From Mariniflexile litorale (lineage in GTDB: Bacteria; Bacteroidota; Bacteroidia; Flavobacteriales; Flavobacteriaceae), in NCBI RefSeq assembly GCF_031128465.2, contig NZ_CP155618.1:2179501-2243500 (forward strand): a DNA stretch of 64,000 nucleotides, written 5' to 3'. Position 1 is the stretch's first letter. Each line of letters starts with the position of its first letter. The notes under the pieces were generated by a model. That model saw only the letters and a list, made by a program, of their open reading frames with translations. It ran no database searches and was not told where the DNA came from. Below, piece after piece: positions 20,019 through 29,030 of this stretch. The translations under genes and the position numbers were made by a program.

Positions 20019-21644
20019 TTATTTTGTGATTTTAAAATAATCTACATCGGCATAACCATATCGTTTGGCATCTGGAGTGCTAACACTAAATAGCCCCACT
20101 TTTGCACCTACCCATTTACCTTGTATGGCTTTAAACGGCTTACCTATTTTTTTATAATTTTTTCCGTTTTCAGAATAACTAAATTGGCACATAGCATCGG
20201 GTGCAGAAACTTCAACTCTAAAATAAGCTGTATTGTTTTTTAGGCGCTCTTCTGCATTGGTTTGTTCTTTAGCACCATTTATTGCTCCAATGGCTTCTGT
20301 TTGTTTTATGAAATAACCTTTTTCATCAACTGAAATACTTAACGTTGCATAGTTCATACCTAAGACAACAAGTCCTGCTGTTTTTCCATTTGTAGCTCCT
20401 TCAGGAACTAATGTGATTTTAGTTGAAGTTGTAAAGTCTGGAGCAGGAAATTTTTGAAGTAATAAACTAGGAACCATCCATAAGTTAGGAATGTCTTCGG
20501 GTACGATAATAGAAAACAATCTTAAATAATCCTTATGAGGAAATTTAGCATGCCATACCACATCAGAATTTGCATTCCATTGCCATTGAAGCCCAATGTC
20601 ATTGCCATCAAAGTTATCTGTTTCAGCAGGTGTTTCGATAGGGTAGGTTTTACCCACATTCGGTTTTTTATGAGAAGCAACAGGTTCTCCAACACCATTA
20701 CCATCAAAATCTTTACCCATTACAGGCCAGTCATTTTTCCAACTCATAGGTTGTAAATGGATAATTCTTCCATAGGCTTCAAGATCTTGAAAATGGTAAA
20801 ACCAAGATTCACCGTTTGGTGTATCTACCCAAGCACCTTGATGGGGCCCATTCGTTTTTGTGCTACCTTGTTCTAAAACAATTTTCTCCTCATAAGGACC
20901 ATAAATATTTTTAGAACGCAAAATAAGCTGCCAACCAATTGGTACGCCTCCTGCTGGTGCGAAAATATAATAGTAACCGTTACGTTTGTAGAACTTAGTA
21001 CCTTCAACTGTTTTATGATTTTCGTGTCCATCAAAAACATGAACACCTCTGTCTAGTACTTTAGTACCTTCAGGGTTCATTTTATTAACACTTATTAAAC
21101 TTTTCACACCTGCTCTACTCCCTGCATATGCATGAACTAAATAAGCTTCTCCATTATCATCCCAAAGCGGGCAAGGGTCAATAAGACCTTTACCAGGCAT
21201 GACTAGAATAGGCTCCTCCCATTTGCCCTTAGGATCTTTGGTCTTTACCATGTAAATACCAAAATCAGGATCACCCCAATAAATGTATAATTCACCTTTA
21301 TGAAAACGAATTGCTGGTGCCCAAACACCATTACCGTGTTGAGGTACATTAAACACTTCTACAGGAACTTGTTCTGGTAATGCATGGTTTATTAATTTCC
21401 AATTGACCATGTCTTTAGAATGTAGAATTGGTAATCCTGGAGCTGAATTAAAGCTAGAGGACGTCATATAATAATCATCTCCAACTCTTGCAACATCTGG
21501 GTCTGAATAATCTGAATATAAGATGGGATTTTTATAAGTGCCATCGCCATTATCGGCTACCCAAACCTCAGATACATAAGGTTTATTTTGTGCACATATT
21601 AAAGTTGTACTAATTAGTGTAAATAAGAACGAATATAGTTTCAT
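20019..21644 (-). CDS. GH43-family glycosidase with C-terminal beta-sandwich
   Basis: A 541-residue exported enzyme (signal peptide to about ICAQ). The N-terminal five-bladed propeller has the GH43 acidic residues in SDYSDPDVARVGDDYYM (Asp), GLIDPCPLWDDNGEAY (Asp) and HKTVEGTKFYKR (Glu). The C-terminal ~200 residues, from about PAETDNFDGNDIGLQWQWNA, form a concanavalin-like sandwich typical of GH43 xylosidase/arabinofuranosidase/galactosidase subfamilies. The probable role is trimming arabinose or galactose side chains of pectin. It is one of two GH43 genes in the window; the other is at 57527. Confidence 0.88.
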   Translation of the reverse strand: MKLYSFLFTLISTTLICAQNKPYVSEVWVADNGDGTYKNPILYSDYSDPDVARVGDDYYMTSSSFNSAPGLPILHSKDMVNWKLINHALPEQVPVEVFNVPQHGNGVWAPAIRFHKGELYIYWGDPDFGIYMVKTKDPKGKWEEPILVMPGKGLIDPCPLWDDNGEAYLVHAYAGSRAGVKSLISVNKMNPEGTKVLDRGVHVFDGHENHKTVEGTKFYKRNGYYYIFAPAGGVPIGWQLILRSKNIYGPYEEKIVLEQGSTKTNGPHQGAWVDTPNGESWFYHFQDLEAYGRIIHLQPMSWKNDWPVMGKDFDGNGVGEPVASHKKPNVGKTYPIETPAETDNFDGNDIGLQWQWNANSDVVWHAKFPHKDYLRLFSIIVPEDIPNLWMVPSLLLQKFPAPDFTTSTKITLVPEGATNGKTAGLVVLGMNYATLSISVDEKGYFIKQTEAIGAINGAKEQTNAEERLKNNTAYFRVEVSAPDAMCQFSYSENGKNYKKIGKPFKAIQGKWVGAKVGLFSVSTPDAKRYGYADVDYFKITK

Positions 21645-21669
21645 TAAATATTAATTTATTAAAGTTTTA

Positions 21670-22914
21670 TTATTTGTTTAATTCAAGACTAGCCAAAATA
21701 AATGGGCCAGTTCCTTTTGGGTCGTTAGAGCGAATCATTTCATTAATGTAGTACTCGTAAGAACCATCTCTATAAGGGTTACCGCCTAATCCTGCAACAC
21801 CACAGCATTTATTTAGGTTTACAACGCCATTTTCTTCAACAGTTATTAAATTTTCTAAAAGGCCTGCATATGCTTTTTCTGCAACATCTAAATATTTTTT
21901 GTCTAAGTATCCTTTACGAACGCCTTTTGCAAATGTATAAGTAAACATGGCGGTTCCTGTAGCTTCTAAGTAATTACCTTCTCTATTTCCTTGGTTTAAA
22001 ACTTGCCACCATAAACCAGTTTCGTCTTGAACATTGGTAGTGGCTTCAGCAAATTGATTTAAATACGTAATGATACGTTCGCGACCTGGATGATTTTCTG
22101 GTAAAAAATCTAAAACATCAACCATAGACATCCCATACCATCCCATACCTCTAGACCAGAAATGTTGAGAGTTTCCAGTTTCTTTATTTGCCCATTTTTG
22201 TTCTTTGCTTTCATCCCAACCGTGATAAAGCAATCCTGATTTTTCATCACGACTGTGTTTTTGAATCAAATCAAACTGAAGCACAACATCATTATATATT
22301 TTTTGTTTTTTAGCTTCATCTTCTATGTAATCTCTTGCATAGCGCGCATGAAAAGGTTCGGCCATGTATAAACCATCTAACCACATTTGATGAGGATAGA
22401 TTTTTTTATGCCAATACCCGCCATCTGACGTTTTAGGTTGTGATTCCATTTGGTTATCCAAGGTTTGCATGGCTTTTAAAAAACGCTCTTCTTTTGTTTT
22501 TGGATATAAATAAAGTAACACATCACCAGATTTAATCATATCTAAATTTTGATTTTCCAGTTTGTAAGTTTCTATGGCTCCAGTGCTATCAATTAGTTCA
22601 TCTGCATAAGCATATATGTAGTCATAATATTTTTTATTGTTTGTTTGTTCATAAACTTTCGAGAAAGCACTTAGAACCAAACCAGGGGTATAACTCCACT
22701 TAGGAGATGTTCTAAAATCTAATAACGAAGGTTTTGGAAAACGCAACATTTCAGAAAGCACCATACGTTCAGACCATTTTAAGTTTTCTGGTACTACTTT
22801 CTCTACTGTGGCAACTTCTTTTGTGTCCTTTTTCCCATCTTTACAGCTTGTAAAAGCTATTAAAACAAAAAATAATCCTACTAAAACGTGATGTCTGGTT
22901 TTATGTTTTTTCAT
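21670..22914 (-). CDS. GH105 unsaturated rhamnogalacturonyl/glucuronyl hydrolase, copy A
   Basis: A 414-residue lipoprotein (VLIAFTSCKDG) of the YteR/GH105 type, which removes the 4,5-unsaturated uronic acid left by pectin lyases. The (alpha/alpha)6 barrel shows YPHQMWLDGLYMAEPFHARY, with the likely catalytic Asp, then FWSRGMGWYGMSMVDVLDFL and YLEATGTAMFTY. It is a close paralogue of the next gene upstream in the operon. The two share long identical DNA stretches, for example 22142-22248 with 23421-23527, which suggests recent duplication or gene conversion. Confidence 0.9.
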   Translation of the reverse strand: MKKHKTRHHVLVGLFFVLIAFTSCKDGKKDTKEVATVEKVVPENLKWSERMVLSEMLRFPKPSLLDFRTSPKWSYTPGLVLSAFSKVYEQTNNKKYYDYIYAYADELIDSTGAIETYKLENQNLDMIKSGDVLLYLYPKTKEERFLKAMQTLDNQMESQPKTSDGGYWHKKIYPHQMWLDGLYMAEPFHARYARDYIEDEAKKQKIYNDVVLQFDLIQKHSRDEKSGLLYHGWDESKEQKWANKETGNSQHFWSRGMGWYGMSMVDVLDFLPENHPGRERIITYLNQFAEATTNVQDETGLWWQVLNQGNREGNYLEATGTAMFTYTFAKGVRKGYLDKKYLDVAEKAYAGLLENLITVEENGVVNLNKCCGVAGLGGNPYRDGSYEYYINEMIRSNDPKGTGPFILASLELNK

Positions 22915-22948
22915 ATTTGTTTAACTATACTTAATTAAGTGTTTGATT

Positions 22949-24190
22949 TTATCTATTTAACTCTAAAGATGCCAGAATGAATGGTCCTGTGCCTTTTGGG
23001 TCGTTAGAACGGATTAATTCACCAATATAATATTCGTAAGAACCATCTCTGTATGGATTACCGCCTAAGCCTGCGACACCACAACACTTATTAAGATTTA
23101 CAATACCATTTTCTTCAATAGTAACTAAATTTTCCAAAAGACCATCATAGGCTTTTTTTGCCACGTCTAAATACTTTTTATCTAAATAGCCTTTACGAGC
23201 TCCTTTTGCAAAAGCATAAGTAAACATGGAGGTTCCTGTAGCTTCTAAGTAATTACCTTCTCTATCTCCTTGATCTAAAACTTGCCACCATAAACCAGAT
23301 TCATCTTGAACTTTAGTTATAGCTTCAGCAAATTGATTTAAATACGTAACGATACGTTCGCGACCTGGATGATTTTCTGGTAAAAAATCTAAAACATCAA
23401 CCATAGCCATACCGTACCACCCCATACCTCTAGACCAGAAATGTTGAGAGTTTCCAGTTTCTTTATTTGCCCATTTTTGTTCTTTGCTTTCATCCCAACC
23501 GTGATAAAGCAATCCTGATTTTTCATCGCGACTGTGTTTTTGAATCAAATCAAACTGATGTACAACATCATTATATATTTTTTCCTTTTCAGCTTCATTC
23601 TTATAGTATTCTTGAGCATAACGGATATGAAAAGGTTCAGCCATATATAAACCATCTAACCACATTTGGTAAGGGTATCTTTTTTTATGCCAATATCCTC
23701 CATCAGACGTTTTAGGTTGCGATTCCATTTGGCTATCTAATGTTTCCATGGCTTTTAAAAAACGCTCTTCTTTTGTTTTTGGATATAAATAAAGTAACAC
23801 ATCACCAGATTTAATCATATCTAAATTTTGACTTTCTAAAGAATATGTTTTGATAGTTCCTGTGCTATCAATCAATTCATCTGCATAAGCATATATGTAG
23901 TCATAGTATTTTTGATTGTTGGTTTGCTCATAAACTTTAATAGCAGCCGATAAAACTAGACCATTCGTGTAACTCCAACCCGGAGTGGTTCTAAAATCTA
24001 GTTTGGTAGCTTCAGGAAAACGTTCTATTTCAGAAAGCATCATACGTTCAGACCATTTTAAGTTTTCTGGAACAAGTTTTTCTATGGTGGCAGTTTCTTC
24101 TGTATTTTCTTTTTTAGTTTCTTTACAGGAGGTGACCGATAAGCCTAAGGCGATTGTAAAAAGAACGATGTATTTAGTTGTATTTTTCAT
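22949..24190 (-). CDS. GH105 unsaturated rhamnogalacturonyl/glucuronyl hydrolase, copy B
   Basis: A 413-residue lipoprotein (LGLSVTSCKET) and tandem paralogue of copy A, 34 bases upstream of it in the same operon. The core motifs match (MWLDGLYMAEPFHIRY, FWSRGMGWYGMAMVDVLDFL, YLEATGTSMFTYAFAKGARKG). Differences concentrate in the N-terminal 90 residues and around residues 190-210 (QEYYKNEAEKEK against RDYIEDEAKKQK). The copies may prefer different linkages next to the unsaturated uronate, such as rhamnose and galacturonate. That is inference, as is the equal level of activity. Confidence 0.9.
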   Translation of the reverse strand: MKNTTKYIVLFTIALGLSVTSCKETKKENTEETATIEKLVPENLKWSERMMLSEIERFPEATKLDFRTTPGWSYTNGLVLSAAIKVYEQTNNQKYYDYIYAYADELIDSTGTIKTYSLESQNLDMIKSGDVLLYLYPKTKEERFLKAMETLDSQMESQPKTSDGGYWHKKRYPYQMWLDGLYMAEPFHIRYAQEYYKNEAEKEKIYNDVVHQFDLIQKHSRDEKSGLLYHGWDESKEQKWANKETGNSQHFWSRGMGWYGMAMVDVLDFLPENHPGRERIVTYLNQFAEAITKVQDESGLWWQVLDQGDREGNYLEATGTSMFTYAFAKGARKGYLDKKYLDVAKKAYDGLLENLVTIEENGIVNLNKCCGVAGLGGNPYRDGSYEYYIGELIRSNDPKGTGPFILASLELNR

Positions 24191-24196
24191 TTTATA

Positions 24197-25207
24197 CTAG
24201 TTTATCGAATTTGTTTTTTCTAAGGATTCTAATTTTTTATTTAGATCAGCTATAAAGTTTTCTTCTGTTTTTATGCCATTTATTTCTTGTTCCCAAGCAC
24301 CTAAAAAGTAATAAGTTAAGGTTTTTGAAGATGGTTTAAAAATAACTAAATGGTCATCAATACCTTGTTTCTGTTCAGCTACTTCATCTAATTTGTAGAA
24401 AAGAGCCATTCCTAAATTATCAGGCGGACTTGCTAATGTTTGTTTTCCATAAGTAGCAATATATGCCCATTTTGCACCATCTTTTTTAACTAAAGGAATA
24501 TCTTTTGCTATTACGATCCCAGTGCAAATACCTGTAACTTCTTTTGAAGGTGTTAACTCTGCTTTTGTGAATCTGTCTTCAGGGTAAATAGTAAGTTTAG
24601 TTGTTAAATCAGTACTATCTTCTCCAGAAGCCCATCCTTTATACTCTATGTTTACAGAAGAACTTTCTTTTAAGTTTTCCACTTTAGCAAACGTACTTTT
24701 TACACTTTGAAAATGAACTACAGTATCAGCAACAATTCTTCCATAACCACCAATTCCCATCGATTTACCTGCTTTTAGAATGTCTTGACCCCAATCTGCT
24801 GGTTCGTGGTAGGAGTCAAAACCATCTTGACCAACGTAAGGAAGTACTAAAGAATCTACCTTTTTACCGTAAATATCGATAGCATTTCTCCAATCTAAAT
24901 ATAAGCGGTAACCTATTTGACTGTTTTCCCAACCAGGACCTTCATAGCGTAAGAACCAAGAATGGTCGGTATGTTCTTTTGGAACTTGAAGCGAATTTAT
25001 ATTTTTAAATGAAGTTCCAGCACTATATTCTTTATGCCCTCTTGGCCCATCTTTCCATTCTCCACCTTGCGCAATAGAAAGTTCAGCATATGTTTTAGAA
25101 TCTGTTTTTTCTTCTGAAGCGATTGATTCTGTATTAGTTTTAGATTGTTTTTCTTTACAAGAAAATAGACATAAAAGGGCAATTGACAAAACTGCGATTT
25201 TTTTCAT
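24197..25207 (-). CDS. DUF4861-family lipoprotein
   Basis: A 336-residue lipoprotein (MKKIAVLSIALLCLFSCKEK) matching the DUF4861 pattern as I recall it. Visible blocks are WFLRYEGPGWENSQIGYRLY, DGFDSYHEPADWGQDILKAG and GGYGRIVADTVV, with a C-terminal YYFLGAWEQE. Members commonly sit in Bacteroidota pectin loci next to GH105 and GH28 genes, as here. Biochemical function is not established to my knowledge; a carbohydrate-active or binding role is likely from context. It lies 6 bases from GH105 copy B and 23 from the GH28 stop. Confidence 0.75.
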   Translation of the reverse strand: MKKIAVLSIALLCLFSCKEKQSKTNTESIASEEKTDSKTYAELSIAQGGEWKDGPRGHKEYSAGTSFKNINSLQVPKEHTDHSWFLRYEGPGWENSQIGYRLYLDWRNAIDIYGKKVDSLVLPYVGQDGFDSYHEPADWGQDILKAGKSMGIGGYGRIVADTVVHFQSVKSTFAKVENLKESSSVNIEYKGWASGEDSTDLTTKLTIYPEDRFTKAELTPSKEVTGICTGIVIAKDIPLVKKDGAKWAYIATYGKQTLASPPDNLGMALFYKLDEVAEQKQGIDDHLVIFKPSSKTLTYYFLGAWEQEINGIKTEENFIADLNKKLESLEKTNSIN

Positions 25208-25230
25208 AATGTATAATTAGTTAATTGGTT

Positions 25231-26658
25231 TTAATATTCTTTACCGTTTATTGTGGTGTTTTTAAATGTGATAGGTTCTGAGTTTTCAACAGACAGTGGT
25301 GTTTCAGCATTTTTAATATGAACGTTAGTTAAAGTTACATTTTTCACAAAACTTTGCGGTCTGCCTTTTATTAAAACTCCATATTTACCGCCATTTTCCA
25401 CATTAATATCTTGTAGGTGGATGTTTTTTACTGAAGGCATAAAATCACCTTCTTGTGGACCATAAATTGCATAAAACAAATTTATTTTTAATACGGCCTC
25501 TTTAACTTGACCTACTTCAATATTTTTAACATAAACATTTTCTACAAAACCACCTCTTAAAGTGTTAGTTTTAATTCTTATGGCACGGTCTAATTCAGGA
25601 CTATTCATTTTACAATTTCTAACATATACATTTCTAACACCTGCGGATATTTCACTACCCATTACAACTCCACCGTGGCCATCTTTCATGTTGCAATTTT
25701 CTACTACAATATTTTCACTTGGAATGTTTACACGCCTTCCATCATTGTTTCTTCCAGACTTGATTGCAATACAGTCATCACCAGTGTTAAAAGTACAGTT
25801 GTTTATATGTACGTTTTTTGAGTATTCCGGATCGCAACCATCATTATTGGGTCCATGACTATTTACAGTGACGCCTTCAACCCTCACATAATTACATTTA
25901 ATAGGGTGGATGACCCAAAATGGTGCATTTGTAAAAGTGACTCCTTGTATCAATACATTTTCACATTCAAAAGGTTGGATAAATAAAGGACGAAGTTGAT
26001 GTCCTTCTCCAAAAATACGTTCAGAAACAGGGGTGTTGTTTTCAGCCATTTCCCATAAGCGAGGCAAATTATGTTCATCTCTTTGATGAAGCATCCCTTC
26101 TAAGCGCCCATATCTCTCAGCCCCACACCAAGGCCACCAATTGGTGTTACTTGCTTGTCCGTTAAACGTTCCTTTTCCAGTAACCGCGATATTATTTTGT
26201 TTGTAAGCATATATTAAAGGAGAATAATTCATTAATTCTTGACCTTCATACGAAGTGTGTACAACCGGTAAGTAATCTTTGTGGTTTTTAGAGAATAAGA
26301 CTTCAGCACCTGCTTCTAAATGCAAATTCACATTGCTTTTAAGGTGAATAGGACCCGTTAAAAACTTACCTGAAGGAATGATGACTTTTCCTCCTCCAGC
26401 TTCGTTACACATTGTAATAGCTTTTTTAATAGCTTCAGAGTTATTGGTTTCGCCATCAGCAACTGCTCCATAGTCTAATATGTTAAATGTGTTATTTGGA
26501 AATTCAAGAACTTTTATGCTCTTAACAATTTTATCAGCTTCATCAAAAGGAGATGCTTCTTTTGTTTCTTCTTTCTTAGCTTTACAGGAATTAAAAACTA
26601 GTGCAAAAACAGATAAATATAGTAGCGAACGTAATAAATAAGATGTGTTAATTTTCAT
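25231..26658 (-). CDS. GH28 polygalacturonase-family lipoprotein, first gene of the - strand operon
   Basis: A 475-residue lipoprotein (SVFALVFNSCKAK) with a canonical GH28 beta-helix. All expected catalytic blocks are present: NNDGCDPEYS, TGDDCIAIKSGRNNDG, GHGGVVMGSE and RIKTNTLRGG. The N-terminal block NILDYGAVADGETNNSEAIK is typical of the family. It is predicted to hydrolyse galacturonic acid linkages, probably exo-acting on oligogalacturonides. A LacI-type palindrome lies 16 bases upstream of its start, making this the probable promoter-proximal gene of a unit running down to the TonB receptor at 14477. Confidence 0.93.
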   Translation of the reverse strand: MKINTSYLLRSLLYLSVFALVFNSCKAKKEETKEASPFDEADKIVKSIKVLEFPNNTFNILDYGAVADGETNNSEAIKKAITMCNEAGGGKVIIPSGKFLTGPIHLKSNVNLHLEAGAEVLFSKNHKDYLPVVHTSYEGQELMNYSPLIYAYKQNNIAVTGKGTFNGQASNTNWWPWCGAERYGRLEGMLHQRDEHNLPRLWEMAENNTPVSERIFGEGHQLRPLFIQPFECENVLIQGVTFTNAPFWVIHPIKCNYVRVEGVTVNSHGPNNDGCDPEYSKNVHINNCTFNTGDDCIAIKSGRNNDGRRVNIPSENIVVENCNMKDGHGGVVMGSEISAGVRNVYVRNCKMNSPELDRAIRIKTNTLRGGFVENVYVKNIEVGQVKEAVLKINLFYAIYGPQEGDFMPSVKNIHLQDINVENGGKYGVLIKGRPQSFVKNVTLTNVHIKNAETPLSVENSEPITFKNTTINGKEY

Positions 26659-26673
26659 AAATTTAGTTTAAAT

Positions 26674-26686
26674 GTAATCGATTGAC
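26674..26686. promoter_or_regulatory. Predicted LacI operator upstream of the GH28-GH105 operon
   Basis: The core TAATCGATTG (26675-26684) lies 16 bases before the GH28 start on the - strand. It is in the 120-base gap that separates this operon from the PL1-CE8 gene. I see no clear hairpin terminator in that gap, so some read-through from the SusCD operon upstream is possible. Confidence 0.6.
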
Positions 26687-26778
26687 TAAAATACTAAAGT
26701 TGTACACATTGGCATAATTTATCCGACTAGATTATCTTGTCTTTGATGAAATTTAACAAAAAATTATATTTTAAATGA

Positions 26779-29016
26779 TTATAATGTAGGAAGCCAATTA
26801 TCGGAACCTTTTAATACATTTTTTAAACTAAAAGTCTCGGTTTCTTTTTCTGATATTTTTTTAGCCCAATCGACTCTTTTATTAGAAGCACCTGGCCCCG
26901 AGGTATTGTACTCGACATAAAACGTAGTCTGCTCTGCATTAGGTTTCCCCCAATTGTGCCAGCCTTCTGGTTTTATATGTTTGTCCATATAGCAATCTAT
27001 CCAAATTGTTTTTGCATAATCCCGCCACGGACGTCCTAAGTAAAAGGTGTTTTCTAAAGCAGTTCCTGTTAATTTGCAGTTTTTAAAAACAAACCCATAT
27101 TCTGTGTCTTTATTGGTAGAAGCCGCAGTTATATATCCCTTACTTTTGCAAAATATTTCGCAGTTTTCAAAAAAAGCAGTAGACCAACCAAATATAAAAT
27201 CGACGGTACCTTCAATGTAGCAGTCTTTATAATATTGTCTGCTATCATCACCATGACAATAAAGGGTGTCTTGATTACCTAAAAAATTACAATTTTCAAA
27301 TATAACCCTGTCACCATCAACTCTAACAGCTACGGCTTGACCTATGTTACCCGCACTATTTTCAAAAGTGATATTTTTTGCTTTAAAATCATTACCGAAA
27401 ATAAAAAATGAGGTTGAACCTGTGGTGCCCATTTCTTCTCCAAACGTATTGAGTTTTTTTGCATAATCATCAAAGGTTAAAATAGTAGTGTCTTTATTTT
27501 CTCCAATCAACGTGACATTGGTTTTTGAAGAAGGAAGTACTATTTTTTCTTTATAGATCCCGTTTCTTATGAAGATTTTTGTTTCATTCTTTCTGAAATC
27601 GGGAATGGCATTAATAGCTTCTTGAACTGTATAAAAGTCACCATGTCCTTTCGAATCAACAACAAAGTCAAAGTCTTTATTATTAATAACTTCTTCTTTT
27701 AGAGGAGCATTAATGAGATAGTTGCTGTAAACCTCAATATTTGTATAATTATTATCTAAAGTATTTGATATAGCATCATTTGTTTTTAGGTCTAATTTAT
27801 TTTGAATTTCCCAATCATCAGGCATGCCATCAGAATCTAAGTCTTCCTTTGGTTTTACTGATTTCAATGTAGGCCAACCACCAACATCTTCTTGAGAATC
27901 TATCATGCCATTTTTATAGTTTGTACGAGCTTCTTTGGTACTATTTACAACTCTGTCATCAACAGCATCTCTAAAAATACTAGCTCCTACATTTTTAAGT
28001 ACTTCATTGTAAGCTTCTGTAGCATTTGATGTTTTAATGTTTTCTGAAATATTTATAGGTGAATTTAATTTAGTAGCAACAGGATTATCGCATTGGACAC
28101 CACCATCCCAATTGTTTTTGGTTATGGTTTCATAACCTTGTACAAAATTTCCATTTACATAAAATTTACCATAAGGTTCTGAAGGGTTTATAATGCGATC
28201 TAATTTAGAAGAAGTAGTTGCAGGGCCCGATTTAAAATAATTGTTAACAATGTTGTATGTTCCTTTTTCACCACCATAAATACTGTTTTGTCCCCAATTG
28301 TAGATAACATTATTTCTAAAGTCTACAAATTCATTTTCTGAATTTTGGGTCGTAGATGACCCACTAAATCTTGGGTTTCTACTATTATTACTTGCAATTA
28401 AATTATGATGAAATGACACATTAACACCACCCCAAATACCTCCATAACCATGCGCGCCTTTTGTGTGCACTGATTTATTTAGAGCTTCTGAAATAATACA
28501 CCATTGTAAGGTGAAGTTTTTATTGTTGTAAAAAGAGGCGTTTTCATCGGTTCCCCAACTGATAGAGCAGTGGTCTATAATAACGTTATTAACATTTCTA
28601 CATCCAAGAGCATCTCCTTCAACCTTGTTAATGTCACCCATTCTAAATCTAACATAACGAATAATAACATTGTCTGCTTTTATGGTTACAGGATACCCTT
28701 TAATAGTTATGCCTTCACCAGGAGCAGTGTGTCCTAGGATAGTTAAATCACCTTTGTTGATATCCAAATTTCTTTTAAGTTCGATAGTACCAGAAATATC
28801 AAATACAATAGTTCGTGAGCCACTTTTTGAAATCCCCTTTCTAAGACTTCCTTCTCCATCATCATTTAAATTAGTCACTTTATATACCAAACCACCTCTG
28901 CCTCCAGTTGTAAATTGACCAAAGCCTTCGGCTGTAGGGAATGCTAACTTTTGCGCATAACTTGATTGATATACTAGAAAAATAATTGTAATAAAGAAGG
29001 AAGTTTTTTTTATCAT
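26779..29016 (-). CDS. PL1 pectate lyase-CE8 pectin methylesterase fusion
   Basis: A 745-residue exported two-domain enzyme (signal peptide to about SYAQK). Residues ~22-400 are a PL1 beta-helix (FPTAEGFGQFTTGGRGGLVY, IDHCSISWGTDENASFYNNK, NSRNPRFSG). A calcium-type linker (DLDSDGMPDDWEIQN) follows. Residues ~450-745 are a complete CE8 domain with GQAVAVRVDGDR, GNQDTLYCHGDD, EGTVDFIFG and LGRPWRDYAKTIW, so Gln, both Asp and Arg of the CE8 active site are all present. Linking demethylation to cleavage in one chain suits partly methyl-esterified homogalacturonan. It is the last gene of the susC2 operon. Confidence 0.93.
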   Translation of the reverse strand: MIKKTSFFITIIFLVYQSSYAQKLAFPTAEGFGQFTTGGRGGLVYKVTNLNDDGEGSLRKGISKSGSRTIVFDISGTIELKRNLDINKGDLTILGHTAPGEGITIKGYPVTIKADNVIIRYVRFRMGDINKVEGDALGCRNVNNVIIDHCSISWGTDENASFYNNKNFTLQWCIISEALNKSVHTKGAHGYGGIWGGVNVSFHHNLIASNNSRNPRFSGSSTTQNSENEFVDFRNNVIYNWGQNSIYGGEKGTYNIVNNYFKSGPATTSSKLDRIINPSEPYGKFYVNGNFVQGYETITKNNWDGGVQCDNPVATKLNSPINISENIKTSNATEAYNEVLKNVGASIFRDAVDDRVVNSTKEARTNYKNGMIDSQEDVGGWPTLKSVKPKEDLDSDGMPDDWEIQNKLDLKTNDAISNTLDNNYTNIEVYSNYLINAPLKEEVINNKDFDFVVDSKGHGDFYTVQEAINAIPDFRKNETKIFIRNGIYKEKIVLPSSKTNVTLIGENKDTTILTFDDYAKKLNTFGEEMGTTGSTSFFIFGNDFKAKNITFENSAGNIGQAVAVRVDGDRVIFENCNFLGNQDTLYCHGDDSRQYYKDCYIEGTVDFIFGWSTAFFENCEIFCKSKGYITAASTNKDTEYGFVFKNCKLTGTALENTFYLGRPWRDYAKTIWIDCYMDKHIKPEGWHNWGKPNAEQTTFYVEYNTSGPGASNKRVDWAKKISEKETETFSLKNVLKGSDNWLPTL

Positions 29017-29030
29017 TATTTAAATCAAAT

